A stretch of 64,000 bases of DNA from Ureibacillus thermophilus (GCF_042657185.1 NZ_JBHSNN010000063.1), one strand, 5' to 3'. Positions 52,358 through 62,232 are shown, counted from the stretch's first letter. Translations and numbers: made by a program. The notes: a model not told the origin generated them from the sequence alone.

Positions 52358-54025
52358 ATGACATTTACTCAAAATTTTACAGCAGTTGGAAACAGTTTAG
52401 GGTGGACAGCCCTGGTTGCAACAATTCCTATTTTATATTTTTTCTGGGCGCTTGCTATTAAAAAAATGAAAGGGTATATGGCGGGGCTAACCACTTTAAT
52501 TATAGCTATCGTCATTGCAGTTTTAGCATTTAAGGTGCCCGTTTTGACAGCAGTAGCATCTGCTTCGCAAGGGGCTGTATATGGAATCATTCCAATTGGC
52601 TGGATTATCATTACGTCCGTATTTTTATATAACTTGACGGTAAAAACCGGACACTTTGATGTTATTCGTTCATCGGTGTTATCTATTACTGAAGATCGTC
52701 GTATTCAGGCTCTATTGATAGCCTTTTCTTTTGGGGCATTTTTGGAAGGGGCAGCAGGATTTGGCGCTCCGGTTGCCATTACAGCGGCGTTGCTAGTAGG
52801 GTTGGGTTTTAAACCTTTGCAAGCGGCGGGACTTTGTTTAATTGCAAACACAGCTCCTGTAGCTTTCGGGGCTATTGGGGTACCGATTACAGTAATGGAA
52901 GGGATTACAGGGATTCCTGCTTTAGAAATTTCAAAAATGGTAGGCCGTCAATTGCCTATTATTGCCGTATTTATTCCCTTTGTTTTAGTGGTGATTATGG
53001 TCGGTTTTAAACGGGCTTTTGAAGTGCTGCCTGCAATTTTAGTATCCGGTATTTCGTTTGCAGTGGCGCAATTTTTAAGTTCCAATTATTTGGGTGCCGA
53101 ATTGCCGGATATTATTTCATCCTTAGTATCCTTAGTAGCTTTAGCGATTTTCTTGCGCTTTTGGCAGCCAAAACATATTTATCGTTTTGAAACGGATGGC
53201 CAAATGGAGGATACAAAAAATCATTATACTAGTGGACAAATTTTAAGAGCTTGGTCTCCGTTTATTGTATTAACGCTATTTATTTCTGCCTGGGGAATTC
53301 CATCCTTCAAAAAGGCGTTATTAGGTACATATGAAGGCGGGAACGCATTTTTAACCTTTGTGAATAACATTGGTGGTGCGCTCACGTTCTATCCGGAAGT
53401 ACCGTTTTTACATAATCAAGTGATTGATGGTTCAACGGGCAAAGAAATTGCGGCAGTGTATAAATTCGAATTATTAGGTGCTGCGGGAACAGCCATTTTA
53501 TTTGCTGCTATAGTATCTAAGTTTCTATTGAAAGTTTCTTGGGGTAAATGGGTAAAAACTTTTGGTGAAACCATCAACGAAATTAAATTCCCGCTTTTAA
53601 CTATTTGCTGCGTTGTTGGTTATGCTTATGTGGCAAACACAGCCGGCATGATGACGACTTTAGGTTTAGTATTGGCAAAAACAGGAGCTTTATTCCCGTT
53701 CTTCTCGCCGGTGCTTGGCTGGATTGGTGTGTTTGTTACAGGTTCGGATACATCTTCCAACGTATTGTTTGCCAAGTTGCAGCAAGTTACGTCTGAATCC
53801 ATCGGCATGGATCCGGTTCTTGCGTTGGCTGCCAACACATCGGGAGGCGTGACTGGAAAAATGATTTCGCCGCAAACATTAGCTGTAGCTGCTGCAGCGG
53901 TGGGATTAATTGGAAGAGAATCAGAGTTGTTAAAATTTGCCTTAAAATATAGTCTCATTTTACTTCTCTGCATATGTATCATTACATTTTTGCAAAGCAC
54001 GGTACTTACATGGATGATTCCATAA
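52358..54025 (+). CDS. lctP: L-lactate permease (LctP family)
   Basis: 555 aa, about 13 TM segments. Family segments: LLIAFSFGAFLEGAAGFGAP, CLIANTAPVAFGAIGVPI, GVFVTGSDTSSNVLFAKLQ and ANTSGGVTGKMISPQTLAVA. It imports lactate (or glycolate) with protons. GGGGGAAAG before the ATG. Monocistronic or with pyc, 73 bp downstream. Confidence 0.96.
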   Translation: MTFTQNFTAVGNSLGWTALVATIPILYFFWALAIKKMKGYMAGLTTLIIAIVIAVLAFKVPVLTAVASASQGAVYGIIPIGWIIITSVFLYNLTVKTGHFDVIRSSVLSITEDRRIQALLIAFSFGAFLEGAAGFGAPVAITAALLVGLGFKPLQAAGLCLIANTAPVAFGAIGVPITVMEGITGIPALEISKMVGRQLPIIAVFIPFVLVVIMVGFKRAFEVLPAILVSGISFAVAQFLSSNYLGAELPDIISSLVSLVALAIFLRFWQPKHIYRFETDGQMEDTKNHYTSGQILRAWSPFIVLTLFISAWGIPSFKKALLGTYEGGNAFLTFVNNIGGALTFYPEVPFLHNQVIDGSTGKEIAAVYKFELLGAAGTAILFAAIVSKFLLKVSWGKWVKTFGETINEIKFPLLTICCVVGYAYVANTAGMMTTLGLVLAKTGALFPFFSPVLGWIGVFVTGSDTSSNVLFAKLQQVTSESIGMDPVLALAANTSGGVTGKMISPQTLAVAAAAVGLIGRESELLKFALKYSLILLLCICIITFLQSTVLTWMIP

Positions 54026-54098
54026 GTTCTGAAATCTTAGCAGTATTGTCTGTTATAGATGATGCTGCTAACAATTTTGAGTAATGGGGGGAAAACTT

Positions 54099-57000
54099 AT
54101 GAAAAAAATTGAAAAAGTCTTAGTAGCAAACCGCGGCGAAATTGCCATCCGCATTTTCCGCGCATGTACTGAATTAAAAATAAAAACCGTTGCAATTTAT
54201 TCCCATGAGGATAGCGGCGCCATTCATCGTTTTAAAGCGGATGAATCCTATTTAGTAGGAAATGGAAAAAAACCGATTGATGCTTATTTAGATATTGAAG
54301 GAATTTTAAAAATAGCAAAAGAAGCAAATGTGGATGCTATTCACCCGGGATATGGCTTTTTATCAGAGAATGTAGAGTTTGCTCGCCGTTGCGAAGAAGA
54401 AGGAATCATCTTCATTGGACCAAAATCAAAACATTTAAGCATATTTGGGGATAAAGTAAAGGCTCGCGAACAAGCCATCGCTGCTGGAATTCCTGTCATT
54501 CCAGGTACAGATAGGCCAGTAAAAAGTTTGGAAGAAGTTGAACAGTTTGCAGATACATACGGCTACCCCATTATGATTAAAGCTGCACTTGGCGGTGGAG
54601 GCAGAGGAATGCGCCTTGTGGAAAAGGCAAGCGATTTAAAAGAGGCTTTTGAACGGGCCAAATCCGAAGCAAAAGCGGCTTTTGGTTCGGATGAGGTTTA
54701 CGTGGAAAAAGCCATTGTTAAACCAAAACATATAGAGGTTCAAATTTTAGGGGATGAAGCCGGCAATATCGTGCATTTATATGAACGGGATTGCTCAATT
54801 CAACGCCGCCATCAAAAAGTGGTAGAGATTGCGCCATCTATCTCAATTTCAGAAGAGTTGCGCCGCCGCATTTGCGAAGCAGCTGTAAAATTGATGAAAA
54901 ATGTGCAGTATGTGAATGCAGGGACAGTGGAGTTTTTAGTAACGGGCGATAATTTTTACTTTATTGAGGTAAACCCGCGCATTCAAGTGGAACATACCAT
55001 TACCGAAATGATTACAGGAGTTGATATTGTTCAGGCGCAAATTAAAATTGCGGAAGGTCATGGACTACACAGTAAAGCAATTCGGATTCCTGAGCAAGAA
55101 AAGATTCCTTTATTTGGCTATGCCATTCAATCACGGATTACAACGGAAGATCCAAAAAACCATTTTATGCCGGATACAGGAAAAATTATGGTGTATCGCT
55201 CATCCGGCGGTTTTGGTGTCCGTTTAGATGCAGGGAACGGTTTCCAAGGCGCAGTTGTTACTCCTCACTATGATTCGTTGCTTGTGAAACTATCGACTTG
55301 GGGAAGAACCTTTGAAGAAGCAGCGCAAAAAATGGATCGCAATTTGCGGGAGTTCCGTATTCGAGGTGTGAAAACCAATATTCCGTTTTTAGAAAATGTC
55401 GTAAACCATGAGAAATTTTTAAGCGGCCAATTCGATACAAGCTTTATTGATACAACACCGGAATTATTTGAATTTAAAGAACGGAAAGACCGTGCGACAA
55501 AGCTGTTAAACTATATCGGCAATGTGACATTAAATGGCTTCCCTGGAATCGAAAAGCGGCCAAAACCAATCTTTGTTCAGCCTCATATTCCGACTGTACC
55601 TGAAAAAAAGGTAACTGGTACAAAACAAATTTTAGATGAACAAGGCGTGGCTGGACTTATCCAATGGATTAAAGCCCAAGATGATGTACTGCTTACCGAT
55701 ACAACATTCCGGGATGCCCATCAATCGCTCCTTGCCACACGCGTTCGTTCGAAAGATATGTTTGAAATTGCCGATGCTACAAGCCAATTGATGAACGATT
55801 TCTTCTCCCTTGAAATGTGGGGAGGTGCAACTTTCGATGTAGCGTATCGCTTTTTAAAAGAAGACCCTTGGGATCGATTGGAAACATTGCGCAAAAAAAT
55901 TCCAAATATCTTGTTCCAAATGTTATTTAGAGGAAGCAATGCGGTAGGGTATTCCAACTATCCGGATAACGTCATCCGCGAGTTTATAAAATTATCAGCT
56001 CAGTCCGGTATTGATGTATTCCGCATTTTCGATTCATTGAACTGGGTAAAAGCGATGGAAGTGGCCATTGACGAAGTTCGCCTCAACGGAAAAGTGGCAG
56101 AAGCGGCAATCTGCTATACGGGCGATATTTTAGATGATGGAAGAGCAAAATATACGGTGCAATATTACAAGGAAATGGCAAAACAATTAGAACAGGCCGG
56201 CGCGCATATTTTAGCCATTAAAGATATGGCAGGGCTGCTTAAACCAAATGCAGCTTATCGTTTAATTTCCGAATTGAAGGAAACAACAGATTTGCCAATT
56301 CATCTTCATACCCATGATACAAGCGGAAATGGGATTTTCGTTTATGCAAAAGCCATTGAAGCTGGAGTGGACATTATTGATACGGCATTAGGTTCCATGG
56401 CTGGCTTAACATCTCAGCCAAGCGCCAATTCGCTCTACTATGCTTTAAGCGGCGAAAAACGGCAAGTTAGAGCGGATATAGAATCCCTTGAAAAACTATC
56501 TCACTATTGGGCGGATGTGCGAAAATATTATGTGGATTTCGAAAGCGGCATGAATGCCCCTCATTCAGAAGTGTATGTACACGAAATGCCTGGCGGACAA
56601 TACAGCAACTTGCAGCAACAAGCGAAAGCAGTAGGTCTTGGGGACCGCTGGGAGCAAGTAAAGAAAATGTATTCCCGCGTCAATTTAATGTTTGGCGATA
56701 TTGTAAAAGTAACGCCATCATCAAAAGTTGTTGGCGATATGGCGCTTTTTATGGTGCAAAATGATTTAGATGAAGAAAATATTTTTGAGCGCGGGAAAAC
56801 GCTTGACTTCCCTGATTCCGTCATTGAATTTTTCCAAGGTTATCTAGGACAGCCTTATGGCGGATTCCCGAAAAAACTGCAAAAGCTTATACTAAAAGAC
56901 CGCAAGCCAATTACGGTGCGCCCTGGTGAACTGCTTGAGCCGGTTGATTTTAGTAAACTTGCTGTTGAGCTGGAAGAAAAAGTCGGATTCAAACCGACTG

Positions 57001-57527
57001 ATAAAGACTTAATCTCCTATGCACTATATCCAAAAGTATTTGAAGAATACGCTAAAGTGCGTGCTCAATATGGTGACATTTCTGTATTAGATACTCCAAC
57101 ATTCTTATATGGTTTGCGCCTGGGCGAAGAAATTGAAGTGGAAATTGAAAAAGGAAAAACATTGATTATTAAATTAGTGTCCATTGGCGAGCCTCAACAT
57201 GATGGTACACGGGTAATTTACTTTGAAATTAACGGCCAACCTCGGGAAATTGTCGTACAAGATATGACGGTGGAGGCAACGGGTAATAAAGCCGTCAAAG
57301 CGGACCCATCCAATCCAAATCAAATCGGTGCAACGATGCCGGGTACAATTTTGAAAGTGGTAGTATCTAAAGGCAGTCCGATCAAGCGGGGCGACCATTT
57401 ATTAATTACGGAAGCCATGAAGATGGAAACAACTGTGCAGGCGCCAAAAGACGGTGTGGTAAAAGAAATTTACGTCAAAGAGGGCGATTCTATTTCTACA
57501 GGCGACCTATTAATCGAAATCGAATAA
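54099..57527 (+). CDS. pyc: Pyruvate carboxylase
   Basis: 1142 aa from ATG 54099 (GGGGGAAAAC upstream), close to the 1148 aa of B. subtilis. Biotin carboxylase domain (VLVANRGEIAIRIFRA, GGGGRGMRLV, EVNPRIQVEHT), carboxyltransferase domain with metal site (LLTDTTFRDAHQSLLATR, HLHTHDTSGNGI) and C-terminal biotinyl domain with the lysine in TEAMKMET. It makes oxaloacetate from pyruvate, activated by acetyl-CoA. Placed here after lactate permease rather than by ctaA/ftsW as in B. subtilis, which points to a role in growth on lactate. Confidence 0.97.
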   Translation: MKKIEKVLVANRGEIAIRIFRACTELKIKTVAIYSHEDSGAIHRFKADESYLVGNGKKPIDAYLDIEGILKIAKEANVDAIHPGYGFLSENVEFARRCEEEGIIFIGPKSKHLSIFGDKVKAREQAIAAGIPVIPGTDRPVKSLEEVEQFADTYGYPIMIKAALGGGGRGMRLVEKASDLKEAFERAKSEAKAAFGSDEVYVEKAIVKPKHIEVQILGDEAGNIVHLYERDCSIQRRHQKVVEIAPSISISEELRRRICEAAVKLMKNVQYVNAGTVEFLVTGDNFYFIEVNPRIQVEHTITEMITGVDIVQAQIKIAEGHGLHSKAIRIPEQEKIPLFGYAIQSRITTEDPKNHFMPDTGKIMVYRSSGGFGVRLDAGNGFQGAVVTPHYDSLLVKLSTWGRTFEEAAQKMDRNLREFRIRGVKTNIPFLENVVNHEKFLSGQFDTSFIDTTPELFEFKERKDRATKLLNYIGNVTLNGFPGIEKRPKPIFVQPHIPTVPEKKVTGTKQILDEQGVAGLIQWIKAQDDVLLTDTTFRDAHQSLLATRVRSKDMFEIADATSQLMNDFFSLEMWGGATFDVAYRFLKEDPWDRLETLRKKIPNILFQMLFRGSNAVGYSNYPDNVIREFIKLSAQSGIDVFRIFDSLNWVKAMEVAIDEVRLNGKVAEAAICYTGDILDDGRAKYTVQYYKEMAKQLEQAGAHILAIKDMAGLLKPNAAYRLISELKETTDLPIHLHTHDTSGNGIFVYAKAIEAGVDIIDTALGSMAGLTSQPSANSLYYALSGEKRQVRADIESLEKLSHYWADVRKYYVDFESGMNAPHSEVYVHEMPGGQYSNLQQQAKAVGLGDRWEQVKKMYSRVNLMFGDIVKVTPSSKVVGDMALFMVQNDLDEENIFERGKTLDFPDSVIEFFQGYLGQPYGGFPKKLQKLILKDRKPITVRPGELLEPVDFSKLAVELEEKVGFKPTDKDLISYALYPKVFEEYAKVRAQYGDISVLDTPTFLYGLRLGEEIEVEIEKGKTLIIKLVSIGEPQHDGTRVIYFEINGQPREIVVQDMTVEATGNKAVKADPSNPNQIGATMPGTILKVVVSKGSPIKRGDHLLITEAMKMETTVQAPKDGVVKEIYVKEGDSISTGDLLIEIE

Positions 57528-57530
57528 ATA

Positions 57531-57788
57531 AGAGGTTGGGACAAATCTAAAAAAACATCATTTTCTCCAAAGAGAAAATGATGTTTTTTTGATATGTTAT
57601 TAAAATTGATTTCCGTTCCGGGGACGCTTTCCGCGGGCCTTCCTCTGAGTCATTCCTTCGCTCCTCGTGGTCTCGAGAGGGCTCGTCTCAGGAGTCGCCC
57701 CGTCACTACAATCAATTTTTCGTTAGTTCAATTTTTTATCAAAACTCTTTCAACTGCCCTTTCGTTTTTTGTTTATGTCCCAGCCTCT
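57531..57788 (-). repeat. Intergenic repeat family A, copy 3 (inverted)
   Basis: About 258 bp, the reverse orientation of copies 1 and 2: starts AGAGGTTGGGACA, then the ACATCATTTTCTCCAAAGAG hairpin, the GC core (GGGGACGCTTTCCGCGGGCC) and ends TGTCCCAGCCTCT. It starts 3 bp after the pyc stop, so its hairpin is the pyc terminator. Confidence 0.88.
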
Positions 57789-57888
57789 AAATTGTTTATG
57801 GAAGAATTTGGTTTTTTAAAGAATCCCCATATACCTTGTATGAAATCCTCCTTTAAATGAAAAGATAAAAATATAAGGAGGTATGATA

Positions 57889-58212
57889 ATGAAAGTTTTG
57901 CAAAGAATTGCTCTTGTACTGGCGATCATTGGAGCCATCAATTGGGGACTTATTGGATTTTTTAATTTTGATTTAGTTGCTACTTTGTTTGGAGGGCAAG
58001 ATTCCGTTGTTTCACGCATTATTTATGGCTTGGTAGGCTTGAGCGGTTTATTTTGCTTAACGCTCCTGTTTGAGCCTTGGGAAGAATTGAAACGGGAAGA
58101 GACAACGAGTTCTGTCAGCCAGCCAAATCAAGGCCAGATGAGCTACAGAACAGAATTTGGGGAAGAAGAAGAGCTCTCTTCATTAAAGAAATCAAAAGAG
58201 AATGAACAGTGA
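57889..58212 (+). CDS. DUF378 small membrane protein
   Basis: 107 aa from ATG 57889 (AAGGAGG 7 nt upstream; an ATG at 57883 is too close). Two TM helices: LALVLAII-type GAINWGLIGFFNFDLVATLF and IIYGLVGLSGLFCLTLLF, the DUF378 pattern, followed by a charged tail of about 45 residues. Function unknown. Confidence 0.88.
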   Translation: MKVLQRIALVLAIIGAINWGLIGFFNFDLVATLFGGQDSVVSRIIYGLVGLSGLFCLTLLFEPWEELKREETTSSVSQPNQGQMSYRTEFGEEEELSSLKKSKENEQ

Positions 58213-58342
58213 ATTTCCTCGGTGCAGTACTTGGAAGAGTGCTGCACTATTTTTTATGCAACTTCCAAAAAAATATACAATGGCACATTTTTCGCGAACA
58301 TTGCATATATTGCAATGGACTTGTGAAAAGGGGTGTTGCAGT

Positions 58343-58555
58343 ATGAATGGAAATTGGAAGCTCAGCGATCCGTATGTATATGAATCATTAAAAAGCCTAC
58401 AAAATCAATCTATCGCTGTTCAAACAATTCGAGGCAGTTTACGCGGCACATTAAAAACAGTGATGCCAGACCATATTGTTGTTGAAATGGGCGGATCACC
58501 GTTTTATGTAAGAACAGAGCAAATTATTTGGATTCAACCAATAAAAGAGTCATAA
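58343..58555 (+). CDS. DUF2642 small protein (YuzF/CotP-like group)
   Basis: 70 aa from ATG 58343 (AAAGGGG upstream). DUF2642 signature: SLQNQSIAVQTIRGSLRGTL then VMPDHIVVEMGGSPFYVRTE and IIWIQP, an Sm-like small beta-barrel pattern. Members are often spore-associated; its function here is unknown. Confidence 0.82.
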   Translation: MNGNWKLSDPYVYESLKSLQNQSIAVQTIRGSLRGTLKTVMPDHIVVEMGGSPFYVRTEQIIWIQPIKES

Positions 58556-58618
58556 TCCAATCTCCATCCAACATAAGATACAATTGGTTAAAATTTATGG
58601 ATGGAGGCTTACTCAATT

Positions 58619-59509
58619 ATGTTTAAACGAGAAAATAAAATTCTTATTGAATTGCCGATTCCGAAGCATGGTGATATGAATGCAGCAGCCGCTGTTCAAG
58701 AATTGCTTGGCGGAAAATATGGTGAAATGTCTACGTTAAACAATTATATGTTTCAATCCTTTAATTTCCGAGGCAAGAAAAAGCTTAAACCTTTTTATGA
58801 TTTAGTAGCAAGTATTACGGCAGAGGAAATTGGCCATGTTGAATTAGTATCGACGGCCATCAATCTTCTCTCCACAGGAAATACTGTTCCAACAGGACCT
58901 GATACAGCCCCGCTGCAAAATGGAAAAGATGCTCGTTATTCCCTCCACTTTACTTCAACTGCTCAAACTGCTTATCCAGGAGATTCAATGGGAAGACCAT
59001 GGACTGGTGAATTTGTTACAAATACAGGCAACCTCGTAGCAGATCTTCTTTTCAATTATATGTTGGAAATCGGTGCAAGAACCCATAAAATGCGGGTTTA
59101 TGAGATGACGACACATCCGACGGCACTCACAATGATTGGATACTTGCTCGTTCGAGGCGGCACGCACATTATTGCTTATGCCAAAGCCATTGAAATGGCA
59201 ACGGGAGTCGATGTTTCAAAAATGCTCCCAGTTCCGAGCTTAGACAACAGCAAATTTGATTACGCCAAACCATTTATGGAACAAGGATTATCTAATGTTT
59301 TATACACATGGGGAGAAGAAGACTACCGCGATATTAATCAAATTTGGAAAGGGAAAAACCCTGAAACTGGCGAAGAGTTGAGAGTGATTCACGGAACTCC
59401 GGAAGGGGCGCCGGTTCCAGATCTTCCGGAACTTCCGGAAGAATTTGCTCCTGGAATTGACCGTGACGATTATTTACGGATTTTAAAACGACTTCAAAGC
59501 AATTTGTAA
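58619..59509 (+). CDS. Manganese (non-heme) catalase
   Basis: 296 aa from ATG 58619 (GGAGG 11 nt upstream). Ferritin-like four-helix bundle with the di-manganese ligands in LLGGKYGEMSTLNNY (Glu36), TAEEIGHVELV (Glu70, His73) and, in the second half, LEIGARTHKMRVYEMT and VRGGTHIIAY. It decomposes hydrogen peroxide. Larger than the CotJC spore catalase, similar to YjqC/YdbD-type enzymes. An upstream in-frame ATG at 58601 overlaps the RBS. Confidence 0.93.
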   Translation: MFKRENKILIELPIPKHGDMNAAAAVQELLGGKYGEMSTLNNYMFQSFNFRGKKKLKPFYDLVASITAEEIGHVELVSTAINLLSTGNTVPTGPDTAPLQNGKDARYSLHFTSTAQTAYPGDSMGRPWTGEFVTNTGNLVADLLFNYMLEIGARTHKMRVYEMTTHPTALTMIGYLLVRGGTHIIAYAKAIEMATGVDVSKMLPVPSLDNSKFDYAKPFMEQGLSNVLYTWGEEDYRDINQIWKGKNPETGEELRVIHGTPEGAPVPDLPELPEEFAPGIDRDDYLRILKRLQSNL

Positions 59510-59530
59510 TCGAATATGTTGGAAAAAGAG

Positions 59531-59566
59531 CCGTTCCACACTTTAATTATTGTGGAACGGTTTATT
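59531..59566 (+). terminator. Intrinsic terminator after Mn catalase
   Basis: CCGTTCCACA / TGTGGAACGG perfect 10-bp stem, then TTTATTT. The remainder up to 59765 shows no gene. Confidence 0.85.
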
Positions 59567-59765
59567 TATGGAATTACTGATTTTAGGAAAAACAAACTAT
59601 AAAAAGAAAAAACATTTATTTTCGAAAAAAAGAAACTAAAAAGAGTGCAGAATCGTACGGATAAATTGGAATTTAGTTTTAGAAAGGGATTCCAGTAAAA
59701 ATAATGGAAATATTTCAAGGGATTCTTGTAAGAAATGATTTTCTATATGGTAAGGGGGACTGTTG

Positions 59766-60878
59766 GTGGAAAAAAGAATCCAAGCATTAGATGTAGCTAG
59801 GGGATTGGCCATTATTGGTACACTGGGTACAAATATTTGGATTTTTAGCAAACTGGGAAACTATGATTTCATGCTTGGTTTTGGATTGAATGACTATTCA
59901 CTCGATTCTGTAATAGAGGCAATAATGTTATTTTTAACCAATGGAAAATTTTTAGGAATGTTAACTATTTTATTTGGCATGGGACTGGAATTGAAGCGTC
60001 AATCCTTTATTAAGCGAAATCAAGAACATATATGGTTATGGGTATATATTTGGAGCATGCTACTGTTATTAGCAGATGGATTTCTCCATTTTTTATTCGT
60101 CTTTGAATATGATATTTTGATGAGCTATGCAGTAACAGGCATTATTGTAGCTCTGCTCGTTCGATGCAAGCCCAAGATATTAAAAATTTTAGCTATTTTA
60201 TTGGGGATTTTTTATACGGTCGGTGTATTGCTAGTTTCTTTTGCTTTGGAAGCTGGCATGAGGCTTTCTGAGGTGCGGAATGATTTCATTTTCTCCCTAA
60301 ATGAGATTGCAGACGTCTATTCTAAAGGCTCTTATATTGAACAAATACTATTTCGGCTAGATGGAATCATTCAAATGCGGTTGGAGGCTATTGCAGTAAT
60401 CCCGATGAATATATTGTTATTTTTGTTCGGTGTATATCTAGTGCGGGCGAAGATTTTCCAAAAAACAGAGAAAAGTGCAGAGCTAAGAAAAAAATTTCTT
60501 TTCTGGGGATTAGCAGCAGGCATTCCACTTAACGCACTCGCATTTTTGCCATTCTTTTCTATGGTATCCCTTGTTCGTTACTTATTTGCACCGTTAATGG
60601 CCATAGGGTATCTCATGGCCATTCATTGGATATTAGAGCGTAAAGGAAATCACTTTCTTTTTCAAAGGCTTTCAGAAGTGGGAAGAACTGCCCTTAGCTG
60701 CTACCTATTGCAAAATATTGCAGCATCCATCTTGTTTTATGGCTGGGGATTTGCACTTGGAGGAAAGTTTAATTCCATTGGAACGATTGGCGTGTTTATG
60801 TTCATTTCTTTAGTAATGATGATGTTTGCCCATCTATGGCTAAAAAAGTACAATCGAGGGCCGTTCGAAATGATTTGA
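59766..60878 (+). CDS. DUF418 polytopic membrane protein
   Basis: 370 aa from GTG 59766 (AAGGGGG 7 nt upstream). N-terminal RIQALDVARGLAIIGTL matches the DUF418/acyltransferase-3-like start. About eight TM helices, with a C-terminal DUF418 region (LFQRLSEVGRTALSCYLLQN). Function unknown; similar to YeiB/YxaH. Confidence 0.88.
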   Translation: MEKRIQALDVARGLAIIGTLGTNIWIFSKLGNYDFMLGFGLNDYSLDSVIEAIMLFLTNGKFLGMLTILFGMGLELKRQSFIKRNQEHIWLWVYIWSMLLLLADGFLHFLFVFEYDILMSYAVTGIIVALLVRCKPKILKILAILLGIFYTVGVLLVSFALEAGMRLSEVRNDFIFSLNEIADVYSKGSYIEQILFRLDGIIQMRLEAIAVIPMNILLFLFGVYLVRAKIFQKTEKSAELRKKFLFWGLAAGIPLNALAFLPFFSMVSLVRYLFAPLMAIGYLMAIHWILERKGNHFLFQRLSEVGRTALSCYLLQNIAASILFYGWGFALGGKFNSIGTIGVFMFISLVMMMFAHLWLKKYNRGPFEMI

Positions 60879-60943
60879 AGATGGCTTACGAATGCACCTT
60901 TTGCGCGATTAATGAAAACAACCGCTTAAATAAAAGTGGCTGG

Positions 60944-61117
60944 GGCTGTCCAGAAAGTCGAACACTTTCTGAACAGACTTACTTCTTATAGTAATATTCT
61001 CTTGAAAACTTTTCCTGCGGTGGTTACAAAACGCGCCTTGTCGCAATTTATCTGCGGCGAAGCACTAGCGACAGCCGAAAAGGGAGCGCCAAAAATGACT
61101 TTCATACGCCATCTTTT
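60944..61117 (+). repeat. Intergenic repeat family B, copy 1
   Basis: GGCTGTCCAGAAAGTCGAAC at the start, then CTTACTTCTTATAGTAAT, CTGCGGTGGT.ACAAAACGCG and CGCAATTTATCTGCGGCGAA, ending in a degenerate GGGAGCGCC stem. The same order occurs at 63638. No coding capacity. Confidence 0.85.
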
Positions 61118-61120
61118 CTA

Positions 61121-61423
61121 CTATAAAAATAATTCCACAACAAACACGGCCACGCATGTAACTAGCGCCACCGTGATCACATTTCCTCCTAAATAAGCAG
61201 AAAGAATGGCAACAACAAAACCGACAAACGCGGACCAAGGAGAAGCAGTAGAATCTAAAATTCCCGGAAAAATCATCACGGCTAATGTCACATAAGGAAC
61301 ATAGTACAAAAAGGAGCGTATATAAATATTTTTTATTTCTTTTCGCACAAGGGTCAGAGGAAGCACGCGGATGAGATATGTAACGGCCGCCATGATAAGA
61401 ATATAAAAAACCGTTTGATTCAT
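61121..61423 (-). CDS. azlD: AzlD-type branched-chain amino acid export subunit
   Basis: 100 aa, about three or four TM helices: AAVTYLIRVLPLTLVRKEI, FLYYVPYVTLAVMIFPGIL and GNVITVALVTCVAVFVVELF. AzlD/HI1737 family partner of AzlC. It overlaps azlC by 4 bp (ATGA). Confidence 0.93.
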   Translation of the reverse strand: MNQTVFYILIMAAVTYLIRVLPLTLVRKEIKNIYIRSFLYYVPYVTLAVMIFPGILDSTASPWSAFVGFVVAILSAYLGGNVITVALVTCVAVFVVELFL

Positions 61424-62130
61424 GCTTCCTCCTCCTTTATAGGAAAGAAGAATGCAGCACAGCCCGCAACCACTACAGAAATCAAAATAATTTTGACTGC
61501 AGATGAAATGGTTTGAAGTGCAGGAATCATAGCAAAAATGGAGCTCAATAGCATCGATATAACGATTACACCAGCAACAATTTTATGATGTTTGGCTGGC
61601 GGAATAATCACTGCAAGGAGCATCCCATAAAGGGCAATGCTTAGAGCGCTTGTGATTCGTGCAGGAAAAATATTGCCGGAGATGACGCCGAAAAGAGTCC
61701 CTAATGACCATCCAGGAACGGCTACGGTCATCACGCCATACATAAAATAAGGATTTAATTTTCCCGGCTGTGCAATAGAAACGCCGAATATTTCATCTGT
61801 AATTCCATAGGACATCAACAATCGGTGGTAAATCGGTGTATCTGCAGAAATTTTTTGAGATAAAGAAAAAGACATTAACAAATACCGTGAATTGATGATT
61901 AACTGTGCGATGGCAATTTCAATAATGGTTGCCATGGCCGTAATCATCGAAAGCCCCGCAAATTGTCCTGCGGAAGTTAAATTCGTTGCCGACATTAAAA
62001 CAGCATCAAAGGGATTGAGTGCTGCCTGTTTACAAAGAATCCCGAAGGAAAAAGAAACCGCAAAATATCCCAATGCAATTGGAATGCCTGTTTTGATTCC
62101 CTTTTTCCATGCTGTTACATTGGTCTTCAT
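61420..62130 (-). CDS. azlC: AzlC-type branched-chain amino acid exporter subunit
   Basis: 236 aa. AzlC family: GIPIALGYFAVSFSFGILCK, TNLTSAGQFAGLSMI, LIINSRYLLMSFSLSQ and DEIFGVS are all hallmark regions; about six TM helices. With AzlD it exports branched-chain amino acids or analogues. GGAGG precedes the ATG. Divergent from a LysR regulator. Confidence 0.94.
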   Translation of the reverse strand: MKTNVTAWKKGIKTGIPIALGYFAVSFSFGILCKQAALNPFDAVLMSATNLTSAGQFAGLSMITAMATIIEIAIAQLIINSRYLLMSFSLSQKISADTPIYHRLLMSYGITDEIFGVSIAQPGKLNPYFMYGVMTVAVPGWSLGTLFGVISGNIFPARITSALSIALYGMLLAVIIPPAKHHKIVAGVIVISMLLSSIFAMIPALQTISSAVKIILISVVVAGCAAFFFPIKEEEA

Positions 62131-62153
62131 CTTTGATCCTCCATTAAATCTTC

Positions 62154-62184
62154 AATGACTTTGTTAAATTTTAACAAAGTCATT
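62154..62184. promoter_or_regulatory. 31-bp perfect palindrome upstream of azlC
   Basis: AATGACTTTGTTAAA and its exact inverse TTTAACAAAGTCATT around a single T. It lies 24 bp before the azlC start in the divergent azlC-lysR gap. It could be a repressor operator; on RNA it would form a hairpin just before the azlC RBS. Confidence 0.6.
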
Positions 62185-62212
62185 ATCATTAGTAAAATTA
62201 ATGTTTATAATT

Positions 62213-62232
62213 ATTACATAAGATTATGTAAT
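62213..62232. promoter_or_regulatory. 20-bp palindrome upstream of the lysR gene
   Basis: ATTACATAA-GA-TTATGTAAT, 9-bp arms with a 2-bp centre, ending 16 bp before the LysR start. LysR-type regulators usually bind such dyads in the gap to their divergent target. Confidence 0.6.
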
